Made by a program: the position numbers and the translations under genes. A stretch of 64,000 nucleotides of DNA, taken from contig NZ_QGTS01000001.1 of NCBI RefSeq assembly GCF_003182475.1, positions 511,720 through 575,719 on the forward strand, read 5' to 3'. The notes beneath the pieces are model-generated. The model made no database searches. It worked only from the letters and a program-made list of their open reading frames with translations, and was not told where the DNA came from. The DNA comes from Mangrovibacter plantisponsor (lineage in GTDB: Bacteria; Pseudomonadota; Gammaproteobacteria; Enterobacterales; Enterobacteriaceae). Positions within the stretch are counted from its first letter, which is position 1. Every line of letters starts with the position of its first letter. Positions 1 through 8,317 of the stretch are shown in pieces.

Positions 1-2
1 AA

Positions 3-143
3 GCCACTTCAATGGGTGCCACTTTTGTAAAAGTAGATAAAGCACCGTTCCGTGCAGCAGTAAAACCGCTGTATGACGATTTTGCCAAAGATCCAAAACA
101 AGCAGCCCTGCTTGCCAAGTTTGAAGCCGCCGCGCCACAGTGA
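3..143 (+). CDS. TRAP transporter substrate-binding protein, C-terminal end (partial)
   Basis: Only the last 46 codons are in the window; the reading frame enters from the left edge and stops at TGA 141-143. The visible tail has a FRAAVKPLYDDF segment, typical of the C-terminal helix of DctP/YiaO-type periplasmic binding proteins, which catch a carboxylate for a tripartite (TRAP) importer. The assignment rests mainly on context: the next two genes are the small and large TRAP membrane subunits on the same strand. Ligand cannot be judged from the tail. Confidence 0.8.
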   Translation, partial: ATSMGATFVKVDKAPFRAAVKPLYDDFAKDPKQAALLAKFEAAAPQ

Positions 144-152
144 CGGGCCTCT

Positions 153-177
153 GGCGGGCTTGAAGCCCGCCTTTTTT
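153..177 (+). terminator. Intra-operon hairpin after the binding-protein gene
   Basis: A 7-bp G+C-rich stem (GGCGGGC / GCCCGCC, 153-159 and 165-171) with a 5-nt loop is followed by six T. It lies 9 bp after the binding-protein stop and 16 bp before the next start, so it probably acts as a partial terminator that makes the binding protein more abundant than the membrane subunits, as is common in binding-protein transporter operons. Confidence 0.75.
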
Positions 178-193
178 AATCAGGAAAACAAAA

Positions 194-697
194 ATGATCT
201 TCGACCGTATTAAATGGGTGGTTGACCGGATTATTGCGACCTTTTCTATCCTGGTAATGGTAGCCCTTGTTGTCTGCGTCGTCTGGCAGGTATTCAGCCG
301 TTATGTGTTGGGGCAACCCAGTACCATGACGGATGAGCTGGCACGCTTTCTGATGATATGGGTAGGCTTACTGGGTGCCGCCTACACCGTGGGGGCGCAA
401 CGCCATTTATCAATTGATATTCTGGCGCTCAGTCTGAATGAGCGGAAAAAACTGGTTCTCAATATCTTAATTAACCTGTTTATTCTTCTGTTTGCTGGTG
501 GCGTGATTATTTCCGGCGGCCTGAAGCTGATTGAAAAAACTCTTGCTACTGCGCAAGTGTCTGCAGCCATGCAAATTCCTATGGGTTATGTCTATTTTGT
601 TCTGCCGTTAACTGGCGCCGTCATGATGTTCTATTCCTTATGGTTTATTGCGCATGATATTCACCGCTTACGTCATCCGGATGAGGTTGCCCCATAA
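194..697 (+). CDS. TRAP transporter small permease subunit (DctQ type)
   Basis: 167 aa, the usual size for the four-helix DctQ subunit that pairs with DctM in sodium-driven TRAP importers of the inner membrane. Hydrophobic segments lie at about residues 15-35, 52-68, 88-108 and 130-150. The motif around SRYVLGQPSTMTDELARFLMIW is characteristic of the family (F-x-R-Y-x-L at the end of the first helix, then a conserved E-L-A-R stretch). An AGGAAA ribosome site precedes the ATG. Its stop overlaps the start of the large subunit by one base (TAATG), so the two are translationally coupled. Substrate is unknown; C4-dicarboxylate, sugar-acid and keto-acid systems all use this architecture. Confidence 0.88.
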   Translation: MIFDRIKWVVDRIIATFSILVMVALVVCVVWQVFSRYVLGQPSTMTDELARFLMIWVGLLGAAYTVGAQRHLSIDILALSLNERKKLVLNILINLFILLFAGGVIISGGLKLIEKTLATAQVSAAMQIPMGYVYFVLPLTGAVMMFYSLWFIAHDIHRLRHPDEVAP

Positions 698-1998
698 TGG
701 AAAGTTATATTGCTCTCGCCCTGTTTGGTAGTTTCTTTATCCTGGTATTTATCGGCGTGCCTATCTCGTTTTCTATTGGGATAGCGACTGTCACATCCAT
801 GGCGCTGATGTTCCCGTGGGATATTGCCATAATTACCGTCACCCAGCGCCTGGCTAATGGGCTGGATAACTTCGCACTACTCGCCATCCCGTTCTTTATT
901 TTTGCGGGCATCCTGATGAACAGTGGTGGGATAGCCATCAGGTTAATTAACCTGGCGCAAGTGATGGTTGGCCGGGTGCCAGGTTCTCTGGGCCATGTCA
1001 ACGTGCTGGCAAACATGATGTTTGGTTCTATTTCAGGTTCGGCTGTTGCAGCAGCTGCCGCCGTTGGTGGCACACTGGATCCTATTCAGAAAAAAGAAGG
1101 GTATGCCCCCGAGTTTTCAACAGCCATTAACGTTTCTTCTTGTATCACCGGGTTATTGATTCCGCCATCGAACGTGCTGATTGTCTTTTCACTGACAGCT
1201 GGCGGTGTTTCTGTAGCTTCACTGTTTATGGCGGGTTACCTGCCGGGCATTCTGATGGGTTTCTCCATCATGCTGGTTTGTTGGTTTTTGGCTCGTAAAC
1301 GCAACTATCCACTGTCACCTCGCCCGACAACTCGCCAGGCACTGAAAGCACTTCTGGATGCACTTCCCAGCCTGCTATTGGTGTTTATCGTTATGGGTGG
1401 GATTCTGGGTGGCGTGTTTACCGCCACTGAAGCTTCAGCCATTGCGGTGGTATACACCTTTATCCTGTCGGTGCTGATTTACCGTGAAGTGAAATGGCGC
1501 GATTTACCCAAGCTTATTCTGGAATCTGTCGTCACCACATCTATCGTGTTGTTGCTGATTGGCTGCTCTGTGGGCATGTCCTGGGCCATGACCAACGCAG
1601 ATATCCCTTACTTAATTAGTGATGCCATGATGGGTATCTCTGACAACCCGCTCGTTATTCTGCTGATGATTAACGTGGTGTTGTTAGTAGTGGGTATTTT
1701 CATGGATATGACCCCCGCAGTGCTGATTTTCACGCCCATTTTCCTGCCAATTGCGCAGACACTGGGAATGGATCCGGTACATTTCGGGATAATGATGGTA
1801 GCTAACCTGTGTATTGGCCTGCTGACACCACCAGTGGGGAGTGCGCTGTTTGTTGGGTGTTCTATCTCTGGTGTGAAGCTCCAGAACCTGATTAAACCGT
1901 TACTGCCGTTCTATGCAGCCCTGTTTATTTCACTGATGATGATAACCTATATCCCTGAGATTTCGTTGTTCATACCGAAACTGCTGGGGTTGATGTAA
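697..1998 (+). CDS. TRAP transporter large permease subunit (DctM type)
   Basis: 433 aa, the normal DctM length, almost entirely hydrophobic (about 12 membrane segments). This subunit forms the transport channel and couples solute uptake to sodium entry. Recognisable family segments are GVPISFSIGIATV near the N-terminus, FFIFAGILMNSGGIA, GSISGSAVAAAAAVGG, the FTATEASAIAVVY stretch in mid-protein and LLTPPVGSALFVGC near the end. It is last in the operon and is followed at once by a strong inverted repeat. No substrate can be named from the sequence; the YiaMNO/DctPQM superfamily is the closest description. Confidence 0.9.
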   Translation: MESYIALALFGSFFILVFIGVPISFSIGIATVTSMALMFPWDIAIITVTQRLANGLDNFALLAIPFFIFAGILMNSGGIAIRLINLAQVMVGRVPGSLGHVNVLANMMFGSISGSAVAAAAAVGGTLDPIQKKEGYAPEFSTAINVSSCITGLLIPPSNVLIVFSLTAGGVSVASLFMAGYLPGILMGFSIMLVCWFLARKRNYPLSPRPTTRQALKALLDALPSLLLVFIVMGGILGGVFTATEASAIAVVYTFILSVLIYREVKWRDLPKLILESVVTTSIVLLLIGCSVGMSWAMTNADIPYLISDAMMGISDNPLVILLMINVVLLVVGIFMDMTPAVLIFTPIFLPIAQTLGMDPVHFGIMMVANLCIGLLTPPVGSALFVGCSISGVKLQNLIKPLLPFYAALFISLMMITYIPEISLFIPKLLGLM

Positions 1999-2003
1999 TG
2001 CTT

Positions 2004-2040
2004 AACCCGGCCAGGCGCTAATCCTTCGCCTGGCCGGGTT
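2004..2040 (+). terminator. Terminator hairpin after the TRAP operon
   Basis: A perfect 13-bp inverted repeat (AACCCGGCCAGGC at 2004-2016, complement at 2028-2040) with an 11-nt loop follows the large-subunit stop directly. The T tract is poor. It also lies just downstream of the convergent minus-strand gene, so it may serve both. Confidence 0.7.
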
Positions 2041-2057
2041 CCTTTCTGCCATAACCG

Positions 2058-2561
2058 TTATACATCCCCAAGAGAAACCATTGGGCGCTGGTAAGCCGGC
2101 CACACAATGGCAACCAGTTCCGGATAAGCACTCAGACTGAACTCATAAAAACACTGGCGCAGATTCAGCACTTCGATATCTGAGTAGCCAATCACTTCAC
2201 CGTTCATGCAGCGCTTTTTCAGGTTGTCATAGTATTTGTACACCGCCGAGTTAAGGTCACTGCAACGCCGCTGGGCATCAAACAACCCTGGTGTCGAAGT
2301 GATTTTATCAATCCCCATTTGCTTGACTGTGATGCGAACAAAATCAATGTATTCGTTATTCACCCGCCAGTACCAGGGTGGTGTAATGTGGTTGATCAGA
2401 CGGGCAAACTGATCCTCACCTTGATCTGGCGTTAATGAAGGTTGTGAATATAAAGGCTGTTGCTGTTCCCGTTTTGCGCTGTTTTTATTATCGCGCATTA
2501 AAACAAGCACACCACCCAGCAGTATTAATAATATAAAGACGAGATAAATAGTGAGGCTCAC
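2058..2561 (-). CDS. Hypothetical protein with one N-terminal membrane helix
   Basis: 167 aa. Residues 3-21 are a strongly hydrophobic helix followed by basic residues, then a polar, charged linker and a compact C-terminal part rich in Tyr, Trp and Leu. The look is of a single-pass inner-membrane protein with its soluble part in the cytoplasm (positive-inside rule). The start is GTG at 2561, chosen because an AAGGAG ribosome site lies 7 nt before it; an ATG three bases upstream is out of frame. I do not recognise a family. It is transcribed divergently from the next unknown gene pair, with a shared 103-bp A+T-rich spacer. Composition does not stand out as foreign. Confidence 0.7.
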   Translation of the reverse strand: MSLTIYLVFILLILLGGVLVLMRDNKNSAKREQQQPLYSQPSLTPDQGEDQFARLINHITPPWYWRVNNEYIDFVRITVKQMGIDKITSTPGLFDAQRRCSDLNSAVYKYYDNLKKRCMNGEVIGYSDIEVLNLRQCFYEFSLSAYPELVAIVWPAYQRPMVSLGDV

Positions 2562-2664
2562 ATTTACACTCCTTTTTTTTGATTTTAATTTTACAACATG
2601 TTATTGTCAACGTTACACTCGCCCTAAATAATTTTATCTTTTTGATATAAAAGGCTTATTAGTT

Positions 2665-3075
2665 ATGCTGCCAGATAACCTGGTGCCCGGGCGGTATCAC
2701 TATATAGTTCCGGAATCACCGCAAGACAGTTCTGATACCCCATCTGATTTCACTTTAGTTACTGAAAAACTTCAGGAACTCGAAGTGGAAATTCTTAGCA
2801 GCGTCTCGCAACCCGGGCGTATTGGCCTGCCGAAGAACGCCCTTCTGGAAGAACATGACCGCTATTTCAAAGAGCGGCTATTTAGTGTTGCTAAAATAGA
2901 GACATTTGCCCGGGTACTAAAAGAATTAGTCGCAGAAAATGAAATTACCCAGGAAGCCCTCTCTGAGCTAATCACACAGAAAACCGTAGAAATAAATGAA
3001 CAAGGTGAAAAAATTTGGCTTAATTTAATTACCAGCGAAATTAAATCACCTTTGTTTTACCGGTTTGAGGATTAG
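2665..3075 (+). CDS. Hypothetical protein, first of a two-gene unit
   Basis: 136 aa, soluble and acidic, no signal peptide or membrane segment. The middle (about 30-115) is predicted mostly helical, with a run of alternating charged and aliphatic residues; it ends in a Phe/Tyr-rich tail. No family recognised. A TTGTCA element at 2604-2609 and an A+T-rich stretch just downstream could be its promoter. The stop codon is 4 bp before the start of the next gene, so both are almost certainly one transcript and may work together. Confidence 0.65.
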   Translation: MLPDNLVPGRYHYIVPESPQDSSDTPSDFTLVTEKLQELEVEILSSVSQPGRIGLPKNALLEEHDRYFKERLFSVAKIETFARVLKELVAENEITQEALSELITQKTVEINEQGEKIWLNLITSEIKSPLFYRFED

Positions 3076-3079
3076 CCCT

Positions 3080-3472
3080 ATGTCTGAACAGGCTCAATCA
3101 ATTAATAAAAATTTCACTTTAAATACTGAAAATAAGCACCAATTTATCTTAAGTAGAAATTTACAGTCACTGCGGCTTTATAAAAACGAAGTGGTAGACC
3201 GTTATACCCGTAAAGTCTCCAGCATTCCGGCAGCCCTGGTTGAATTGAAGTGGCAGAACCGTAAAGCGCTGTACTCGTTCCAGGTGAAAGAAGAAGTTTA
3301 TGGCAGCGTGTTGTGCCAGTTACTGGCCAGCAACCCGGAGCTAAAAGAAAAGGTCATGGCGCGTATTGAGGCTCATTACCAGCAATTCCGTACTCATGAA
3401 GCACAAACACTGGAAGTCTCACGCAAACTGGTTGACGGCCAGTTTAAGACGTCTTCTGCGCTCGGCAGCTAA
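3080..3472 (+). CDS. Hypothetical protein, second of a two-gene unit
   Basis: 130 aa from the ATG at 3080. An upstream in-frame TTG at 3065 is possible, but a GAGG ribosome site at 3067-3070 is placed for the ATG and lies inside the end of the preceding gene, indicating translational coupling. The protein is soluble, basic and largely helical. The segment RNLQSLRLYKNEVVDRYTRK followed by a Lys/Arg-rich region could contact nucleic acid, but this is only an impression. No family recognised. Function may depend on its upstream partner. Confidence 0.65.
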   Translation: MSEQAQSINKNFTLNTENKHQFILSRNLQSLRLYKNEVVDRYTRKVSSIPAALVELKWQNRKALYSFQVKEEVYGSVLCQLLASNPELKEKVMARIEAHYQQFRTHEAQTLEVSRKLVDGQFKTSSALGS

Positions 3473-3513
3473 CCTCCCACATCTCAATTTTTCTGGCACA
3501 TTCTTTCACACAT

Positions 3514-3538
3514 AAAAAAAGCGTGGCCAGTGCCACGC
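3514..3538 (-). terminator. Rho-independent terminator of exbB-exbD
   Basis: Read on the minus strand, a 7-bp stem (GCGTGGC / GCCACGC, loop of 4) is followed by seven T. It lies about 150 bp after the exbD stop, which leaves a fairly long 3' untranslated stretch for the exbBD message. It is also just downstream of the convergent unknown gene, but that side lacks a T run. Confidence 0.8.
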
Positions 3539-3684
3539 CTTGATTCCGGTAAGAAGCAAAGCAAGCCTTCCGTCTTACCTGGAACAGATAAAATTCCCAC
3601 TATTGATTCACCAGCCGGGCTGGCAGCAATCCGCATTATTAACGGATTAGCCACTCACCCGTTACCCTGCTCGTAACACAAGGC

Positions 3685-4185
3685 TTACTTAGTAGCGGCC
3701 TCTGCCGGCTGTGATGGCTGAGCGGGTTGTGGTGACGCACTCGTCGGGCCTGCTGCCGCCCCGGCTGCTAGGTTACTTTCTTGCGCTACCAGGCCAATTT
3801 TGAGATACCCGGCCTGTTGCAGCATATCCATCACATGCATCAGGGTTTCATAATCAACCGTTTTATCCGCACGGAAAAAGATAGTGGTGTCTTTCTTCCC
3901 GTCTGTCATGGTGTTCAGGACGTCCACCATGTTCTGCTCAGTTACAGGCTCATCGCCGATAAACAGCGTTTTGTCGGCTTTGACTGACAGATACAGGGGT
4001 TTTTCCGGGCGTGGTTGCGGCTCGCTGGATGAACCAGGTAAGTTCACTTTTACGTCAACTGTCGCCAGTGGTGCCGCCACCATAAAGATAATCAGCAACA
4101 CCAGCATCACATCAATAAAGGGTGTGACGTTGATATCGTGCATCTCGGCGCTGTCGCCAGCGTTCTCGTTAAAATGCATAGCCAT
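3685..4185 (-). CDS. exbD: TonB-system energiser ExbD
   Basis: 166 aa. ExbD with ExbB forms the proton-driven motor that powers TonB-dependent uptake of siderophores and vitamin B12 across the outer membrane. The N-terminal part carries the single membrane helix with the essential Asp in the motif VTPFIDVMLVLLIIFMV, followed by the periplasmic domain (about 45-140) ending in the conserved GYLKIGLV. It is longer than E. coli ExbD (141 aa) because of a roughly 25-residue C-terminal tail rich in Ala, Pro, Ser and Gln. It is co-transcribed with exbB, 6 bp downstream. Confidence 0.97.
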   Translation of the reverse strand: MAMHFNENAGDSAEMHDINVTPFIDVMLVLLIIFMVAAPLATVDVKVNLPGSSSEPQPRPEKPLYLSVKADKTLFIGDEPVTEQNMVDVLNTMTDGKKDTTIFFRADKTVDYETLMHVMDMLQQAGYLKIGLVAQESNLAAGAAAGPTSASPQPAQPSQPAEAATK

Positions 4186-4191
4186 AAGGCA

Positions 4192-4926
4192 TCAACCTAC
4201 ACGCAGTTTCTGAGCGGGCTGGATATTTCGTGCTTCACGGCTCGTGGCCAAATCCAGATCCCGGCTTTGCAGTAACAAGACTTGCGCCGCCACATCACCC
4301 AGAGAGGCTTTGTAATTACCGATCATGCGCGCGAAAACGTTGTAAATCACCACAGCTGGAATAGCAGCAACCAGGCCAATTGCGGTAGCCAACAGCGCTT
4401 CTGCGATACCCGGAGCCACAACTGCCAGGTTCGTTGTTTGCGATTGCGCAATACCGATAAAGCTGTTCATGATGCCCCAGACCGTGCCGAATAAGCCGAC
4501 GAATGGAGAAATAGCGCCAATAGTCGCCAAAAAGCCATTACCACGCCCCAGATAACGCCCGGTTGCCGCAACGCGGCGCTCCAGACGGAAACTGGTACGC
4601 GATTTAATACCTTCGTTATCAGTACTGTCTTCTGAAAGGACCAGTTCGTCCTGTGCTTCATTAATTAACTGAGCACTCAGACTGCGGGCGTGAAAACCGG
4701 CAGCCGTTTCGCTGGCTTCATCTAAAGAGCGGGCACTTGAGAGCGCGGAATACTCACCATTCAGGCGGCGTTTCCAGGCAAGCAGTTCAGTAAATTTGCG
4801 AAAGAACAGCGCCCATGTGACCACGGAGGCGAGCAACAGGCCAATCATGACCAGCTTCACCACAATATCGGCATGATGATACATACCCCAGACGGACAAA
4901 TCCGCCTGCATCAAATTTTCTGCCAC
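4192..4926 (-). CDS. exbB: TonB-system energiser ExbB
   Basis: 244 aa, same length as E. coli ExbB. Three membrane helices (about 18-38, 130-155, 175-200) carry the MotA/TolQ/ExbB core; the stretch IGAISPFVGLFGTVWGIMNSF and the Thr-rich TTNLAVVAPGIAEALLATAIGL segment are signatures of the proton channel. It starts with GTG at 4926, preceded by GGAG at 7 nt spacing; E. coli exbB also uses GTG. It is first gene of the exbB-exbD operon, transcribed divergently from metC, with a Fur-like box in the shared region, as expected for an iron-controlled function. Confidence 0.97.
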   Translation of the reverse strand: MAENLMQADLSVWGMYHHADIVVKLVMIGLLLASVVTWALFFRKFTELLAWKRRLNGEYSALSSARSLDEASETAAGFHARSLSAQLINEAQDELVLSEDSTDNEGIKSRTSFRLERRVAATGRYLGRGNGFLATIGAISPFVGLFGTVWGIMNSFIGIAQSQTTNLAVVAPGIAEALLATAIGLVAAIPAVVIYNVFARMIGNYKASLGDVAAQVLLLQSRDLDLATSREARNIQPAQKLRVG

Positions 4927-4994
4927 AGTGAATCTCCAGGACCAACATGAAAAAAATGAATATTGGCGGTATCATATCAAAATACCGTCGAATT

Positions 4995-5013
4995 GATAGT
5001 CGTTCTCATTAGT
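4995..5013 (-). promoter_or_regulatory. Fur-like box upstream of exbB
   Basis: The sequence at 4995-5013 matches the 19-base Fur consensus (GATAATGATAATCATTATC) at 12 positions. It lies 69 bp upstream of the exbB start, suitable for iron repression of exbB-exbD. Known Fur control of exbB in E. coli supports the call; the site itself is imperfect. Confidence 0.6.
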
Positions 5014-5143
5014 ATTTACATAATGACCTGGATCACACTCTTTTTCTTTGCGCCAGGACAGAAATTCACCGCTTTTTTCCGCGCTTTTTCTTATGACGCT
5101 AATTTCCCTGTGCCGGTCCCGGCAGAAGCGTGGTAACTTATTT

Positions 5144-5159
5144 AGACATCCAGACGTAT
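5144..5159 (+). promoter_or_regulatory. Tandem met boxes (MetJ operator) upstream of metC
   Basis: Two adjoining 8-mers, AGACATCC and AGACGTAT, match the MetJ consensus AGACGTCT at 6 of 8 positions each. They lie 13-28 bp before the metC ATG. MetJ with S-adenosylmethionine binds such tandem boxes and represses methionine genes, including metC in E. coli. Confidence 0.75.
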
Positions 5160-5172
5160 AAAGGGACAGGCA

Positions 5173-6360
5173 ATGTCAGAGAAACATCTTGAAACCGCGC
5201 TGATTACTGCTGGCCGTAACAAGCGCTATACCCAGGGTTCTGTTAACAGTGTTATCCAGCGCGCATCCTCGCTGGTATTTGAGTCCGTCAGTGCTAAAAA
5301 GCAGGCTACTGCAGGCCGTGCAACAGGTGAGTTATTTTACGGCCGCCGCGGCACCCTCACGCATTTTTCCTTGCAGGAAGCTATGTGTGAACTCGAAGGT
5401 GGTGCTGGTTGCGCACTGTTTCCTTGTGGCGCTGCGGCCGTCGCAAATACTATTCTGGCCTTCGTTGAACAAGGTGACCATATTTTGGTAACACGCACCG
5501 CGTATGAACCGACGCAAGATTTGTGCACCAAAATCCTCTCCCGGTTAGGCGTGACCACCTCCTGGTTTGACCCGCTAATTGGCGCTGATATTGCCAAACT
5601 GGTCAGGCCGGAAACGCGGGTTGTTTTTCTGGAATCCCCTGGTTCCATTACTATGGAAGTGCATGATGTCCCGGCTATCGTCAAAGCAGTACGAGAGAAA
5701 GCCCCCAATGCCATTATTATGATGGACAATACCTGGGCTGCGGGTGTGTTGTTTAAGGCTCTGGATTTTGGTGTCGATATCTCAATTCAGGCTGGCACAA
5801 AATATTTGATTGGCCATTCCGATGCGATGGTTGGCACCGCTGTTTCCAACGCCCGTTGCTGGGAACAACTTCGTGAAAATGCCTACCTGATGGGGCAAAT
5901 GTTGGATGCCGATACCGCGTACATGACCAGCCGCGGTTTACGTACCCTGGGTGTGCGCCTGAAACAACACCAGGAAAGCAGCATTGCTATTGCCACCTGG
6001 TTGCAACAGCATCCGGCAGTTGAGCGCGTTAACCACCCGGCTTTGCCTGGCAGTAAAGGCCATGAATTCTGGAAGCGCGATTTTACCGGCTGTAGCGGGC
6101 TGTTCTCCTTTATTTTGAAAAAACGCCTTAGCGAAGCTGAGTTTGCCCATTTTCTGGACAATTTCAGCCATTTCAGCATGGCCTACTCCTGGGGCGGGTT
6201 TGAGTCACTCATTTTAGCGAATCAACCTGAAGAAATTGCCGCTATCAGGCCGGAGAGTGAGGTAGACTTTACTGGCACCCTGGTACGCGTTCACATCGGT
6301 CTTGAGAATGTGTCAGACCTGATTGACGACCTCGCCGCCGGGCTGGAGCGTATTGGTTAA
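5173..6360 (+). CDS. metC: Cystathionine beta-lyase MetC
   Basis: 395 aa, the E. coli length. It is a cytoplasmic PLP enzyme that splits cystathionine into homocysteine, pyruvate and ammonia in methionine synthesis. The Cys/Met-metabolism family fold is clear throughout: the [17 protein letters not shown] segment, the cofactor region [15 protein letters not shown], the D-N-T-W motif (MMDNTWAAG), and the Schiff-base lysine in [12 protein letters not shown] (Lys210, codon at 5800). An AAGGGACAGG ribosome site precedes the ATG. It is alone on its transcript, divergent from exbB. Confidence 0.97.
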   Translation: MSEKHLETALITAGRNKRYTQGSVNSVIQRASSLVFESVSAKKQATAGRATGELFYGRRGTLTHFSLQEAMCELEGGAGCALFPCGAAAVANTILAFVEQGDHILVTRTAYEPTQDLCTKILSRLGVTTSWFDPLIGADIAKLVRPETRVVFLESPGSITMEVHDVPAIVKAVREKAPNAIIMMDNTWAAGVLFKALDFGVDISIQAGTKYLIGHSDAMVGTAVSNARCWEQLRENAYLMGQMLDADTAYMTSRGLRTLGVRLKQHQESSIAIATWLQQHPAVERVNHPALPGSKGHEFWKRDFTGCSGLFSFILKKRLSEAEFAHFLDNFSHFSMAYSWGGFESLILANQPEEIAAIRPESEVDFTGTLVRVHIGLENVSDLIDDLAAGLERIG

Positions 6361-6495
6361 CTCAGTTTGGTTTAAGTCTGAAAAAAGTTGTCATACATGA
6401 GTATGGGATGTGCCATGTTGAGCGCCGGATCAAGGTGTTAAACTGTATCCGTCAGGTACAATTACTATAATTTATGCTGTTCCACGGGATGTTTC

Positions 6496-7185
6496 ATGGT
6501 TGTTATCGAAAATATCATCGCTGCACTTTGGCACCATGATTTTGTGGCTCTGACTAATCCACATGTTATCGGTATCGTATATTGCATCATGTTCGCAACA
6601 CTGTTCCTTGAGAACGGCTTGTTGCCTGCAGCCTTTCTTCCCGGGGACAGCCTGCTGTTACTCGCTGGCGCAATGATTGGCCGGGGTGTAATGGATTTTA
6701 CTTCTACATTATTGTTGCTCACCGCCGCTGCCAGCCTTGGCTGCTGGCTGAGTTACCTGCAAGGCCGCTGGCTGGGCAATACGCGCATGGTGAAAGGCTG
6801 GTTACATCAACTGCCTGAGCAGTACCACCAGCGTGCAACCTGTTTGTTCGACCGCCATGGTCTGCTGGCGCTGTTGGTGGGGCGTTTTCTGGCATTTGTG
6901 CGCACCATTCTGCCCATCATTGCCGGGTTGTCCGGGCTGTCCAACCGCCGGTTTCAGTTCTTTAACTGGCTGAGTGCTATATTGTGGGTGGGCACTGTTA
7001 CCGGCCTGGGTTATGCACTGAGTATGATTCCATTTGTAAAACGCCATGAAGACCAGGTCATGACCGGGTTAATGATTTTACCGGTTGTTTTGCTGGTCGC
7101 CGGGTTACTCGGGGCCATTATTGTTGCTGTTAAAAAAAAGCCGATGGGCGGCGTTGTGACAAACAATAACCGCCCGGTGAACTAA
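6496..7185 (+). CDS. yghB: DedA-family inner-membrane protein YghB
   Basis: 229 aa against 219 in E. coli; the extra residues are a polar C-terminal tail after the last helix. DedA proteins are inner-membrane flippase-like proteins; YghB with YqjA supports cell division and proton-motive-force-dependent drug and envelope homeostasis in E. coli. The family core is present: [18 protein letters not shown] with its essential acidic residue, then [13 protein letters not shown] and [20 protein letters not shown] with the conserved arginines. A TATAAT-like -10 lies near 6464-6469. It sits between metC and yqhC, as in E. coli. Confidence 0.95.
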   Translation: MVVIENIIAALWHHDFVALTNPHVIGIVYCIMFATLFLENGLLPAAFLPGDSLLLLAGAMIGRGVMDFTSTLLLLTAAASLGCWLSYLQGRWLGNTRMVKGWLHQLPEQYHQRATCLFDRHGLLALLVGRFLAFVRTILPIIAGLSGLSNRRFQFFNWLSAILWVGTVTGLGYALSMIPFVKRHEDQVMTGLMILPVVLLVAGLLGAIIVAVKKKPMGGVVTNNNRPVN

Positions 7186-7200
7186 CCAACAGCCAGGGTT

Positions 7201-8133
7201 CTACTGGCGAACAGCCGTGTTCAGCAGATTGCGGGTACTCGTTTGCGTTGCCCGCATTCTCAGAATATCTTCCCCGGGCGTCAGCCCAAAGTAACGTTTA
7301 AATTCCCGGCTGAACTGAGAAGGGCTTTCGTAGCCCACCTGCATGGCCGCAGCCCCTGCTTTCATCCCGTCATGCAGCATCAATAAACGCGCTTTGTGTA
7401 ACCGGTAGGTTTTCAGGTACTGCAACGGTGAAGTACTGGTGACAGATTTAAAATTGTGATGAAACGCTGATACGCTCATGTTTGCTTCTATAGCCAGCTG
7501 GTCGACCGTCAGGTTATCGCGGTACTGAGTTTCAATACGCCGCAATGCCCGGCTAATCAGGCTGAAATGGGTATGGCGGCTGACCAAAGCCAGTAATGCC
7601 CCACCTACCGGCCCGGTCAACAAATGATAAAGAATCTCCCGAATAATAGCTTTACCCAGGATGCGCGCATCCAGCGGGCTTTCCAGCACATCCAGCAAGC
7701 GCTCAACAGCACATAAAATGGGTTCAGATAAAGGTGCTGAATGAATACCACTGGATACAGGACGCGGCTGGAACCCCGGCTCTTCGCCAATATCCATAAG
7801 CAGAGCCTGTAACTGCATGATGTTGATGTTGATGCGTAACCCGGCAAGCGGTTCTTCTGGTGTTGCTGCAGTTTCACATTCAAAAGGCAATGGCACTGTC
7901 AGCAATAAATATTCGTTCACATCATAGCGAAAGACACGATCATTAAGATAACCCGTTTTGTGGCCTGAAAAGAGAAAAACAACACCTGGTTCATACATTA
8001 CCGGCGTGCGGGGATACGGAGATTCCCCATAGAGCAGGCTAATTTCACCACCAAAAAAATTAGAAGTATTTTTTATATTTATCAGGTGATTAACCTTTTC
8101 TTTTAACGCCAGGCAAATTTCACTTCGGCTCAT
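7201..8133 (-). CDS. yqhC: AraC-family regulator YqhC
   Basis: 310 aa. The N-terminal half (about 20-180) is the AraC-type ligand-binding domain (AraC_N). The C-terminal 100 residues carry the two helix-turn-helix motifs: [21 protein letters not shown] and the second around [25 protein letters not shown]. In E. coli YqhC activates yqhD-dkgA in response to furfural, glyoxal and other reactive aldehydes. Here too it is divergent from that pair, with a 184-bp intergenic region where its sites should lie. I could not pick out an operator with confidence. Confidence 0.93.
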   Translation of the reverse strand: MSRSEICLALKEKVNHLINIKNTSNFFGGEISLLYGESPYPRTPVMYEPGVVFLFSGHKTGYLNDRVFRYDVNEYLLLTVPLPFECETAATPEEPLAGLRININIMQLQALLMDIGEEPGFQPRPVSSGIHSAPLSEPILCAVERLLDVLESPLDARILGKAIIREILYHLLTGPVGGALLALVSRHTHFSLISRALRRIETQYRDNLTVDQLAIEANMSVSAFHHNFKSVTSTSPLQYLKTYRLHKARLLMLHDGMKAGAAAMQVGYESPSQFSREFKRYFGLTPGEDILRMRATQTSTRNLLNTAVRQ

Positions 8134-8317
8134 TTTTACTTACCAGGTTGAGAGAATACGGACAAAGCACAGTCTACCTGAAATGAATTCTTTCTCTATT
8201 ACTTTGTAGAAATAGGCAAATCAATTGCAGAAATGAGCATTGAGCAATGGAGCGTAGAATCAGACAATAAACGCCAACGCCCCACAGGGCATAATTAATT
8301 ATCTAAGGGTACACCCC

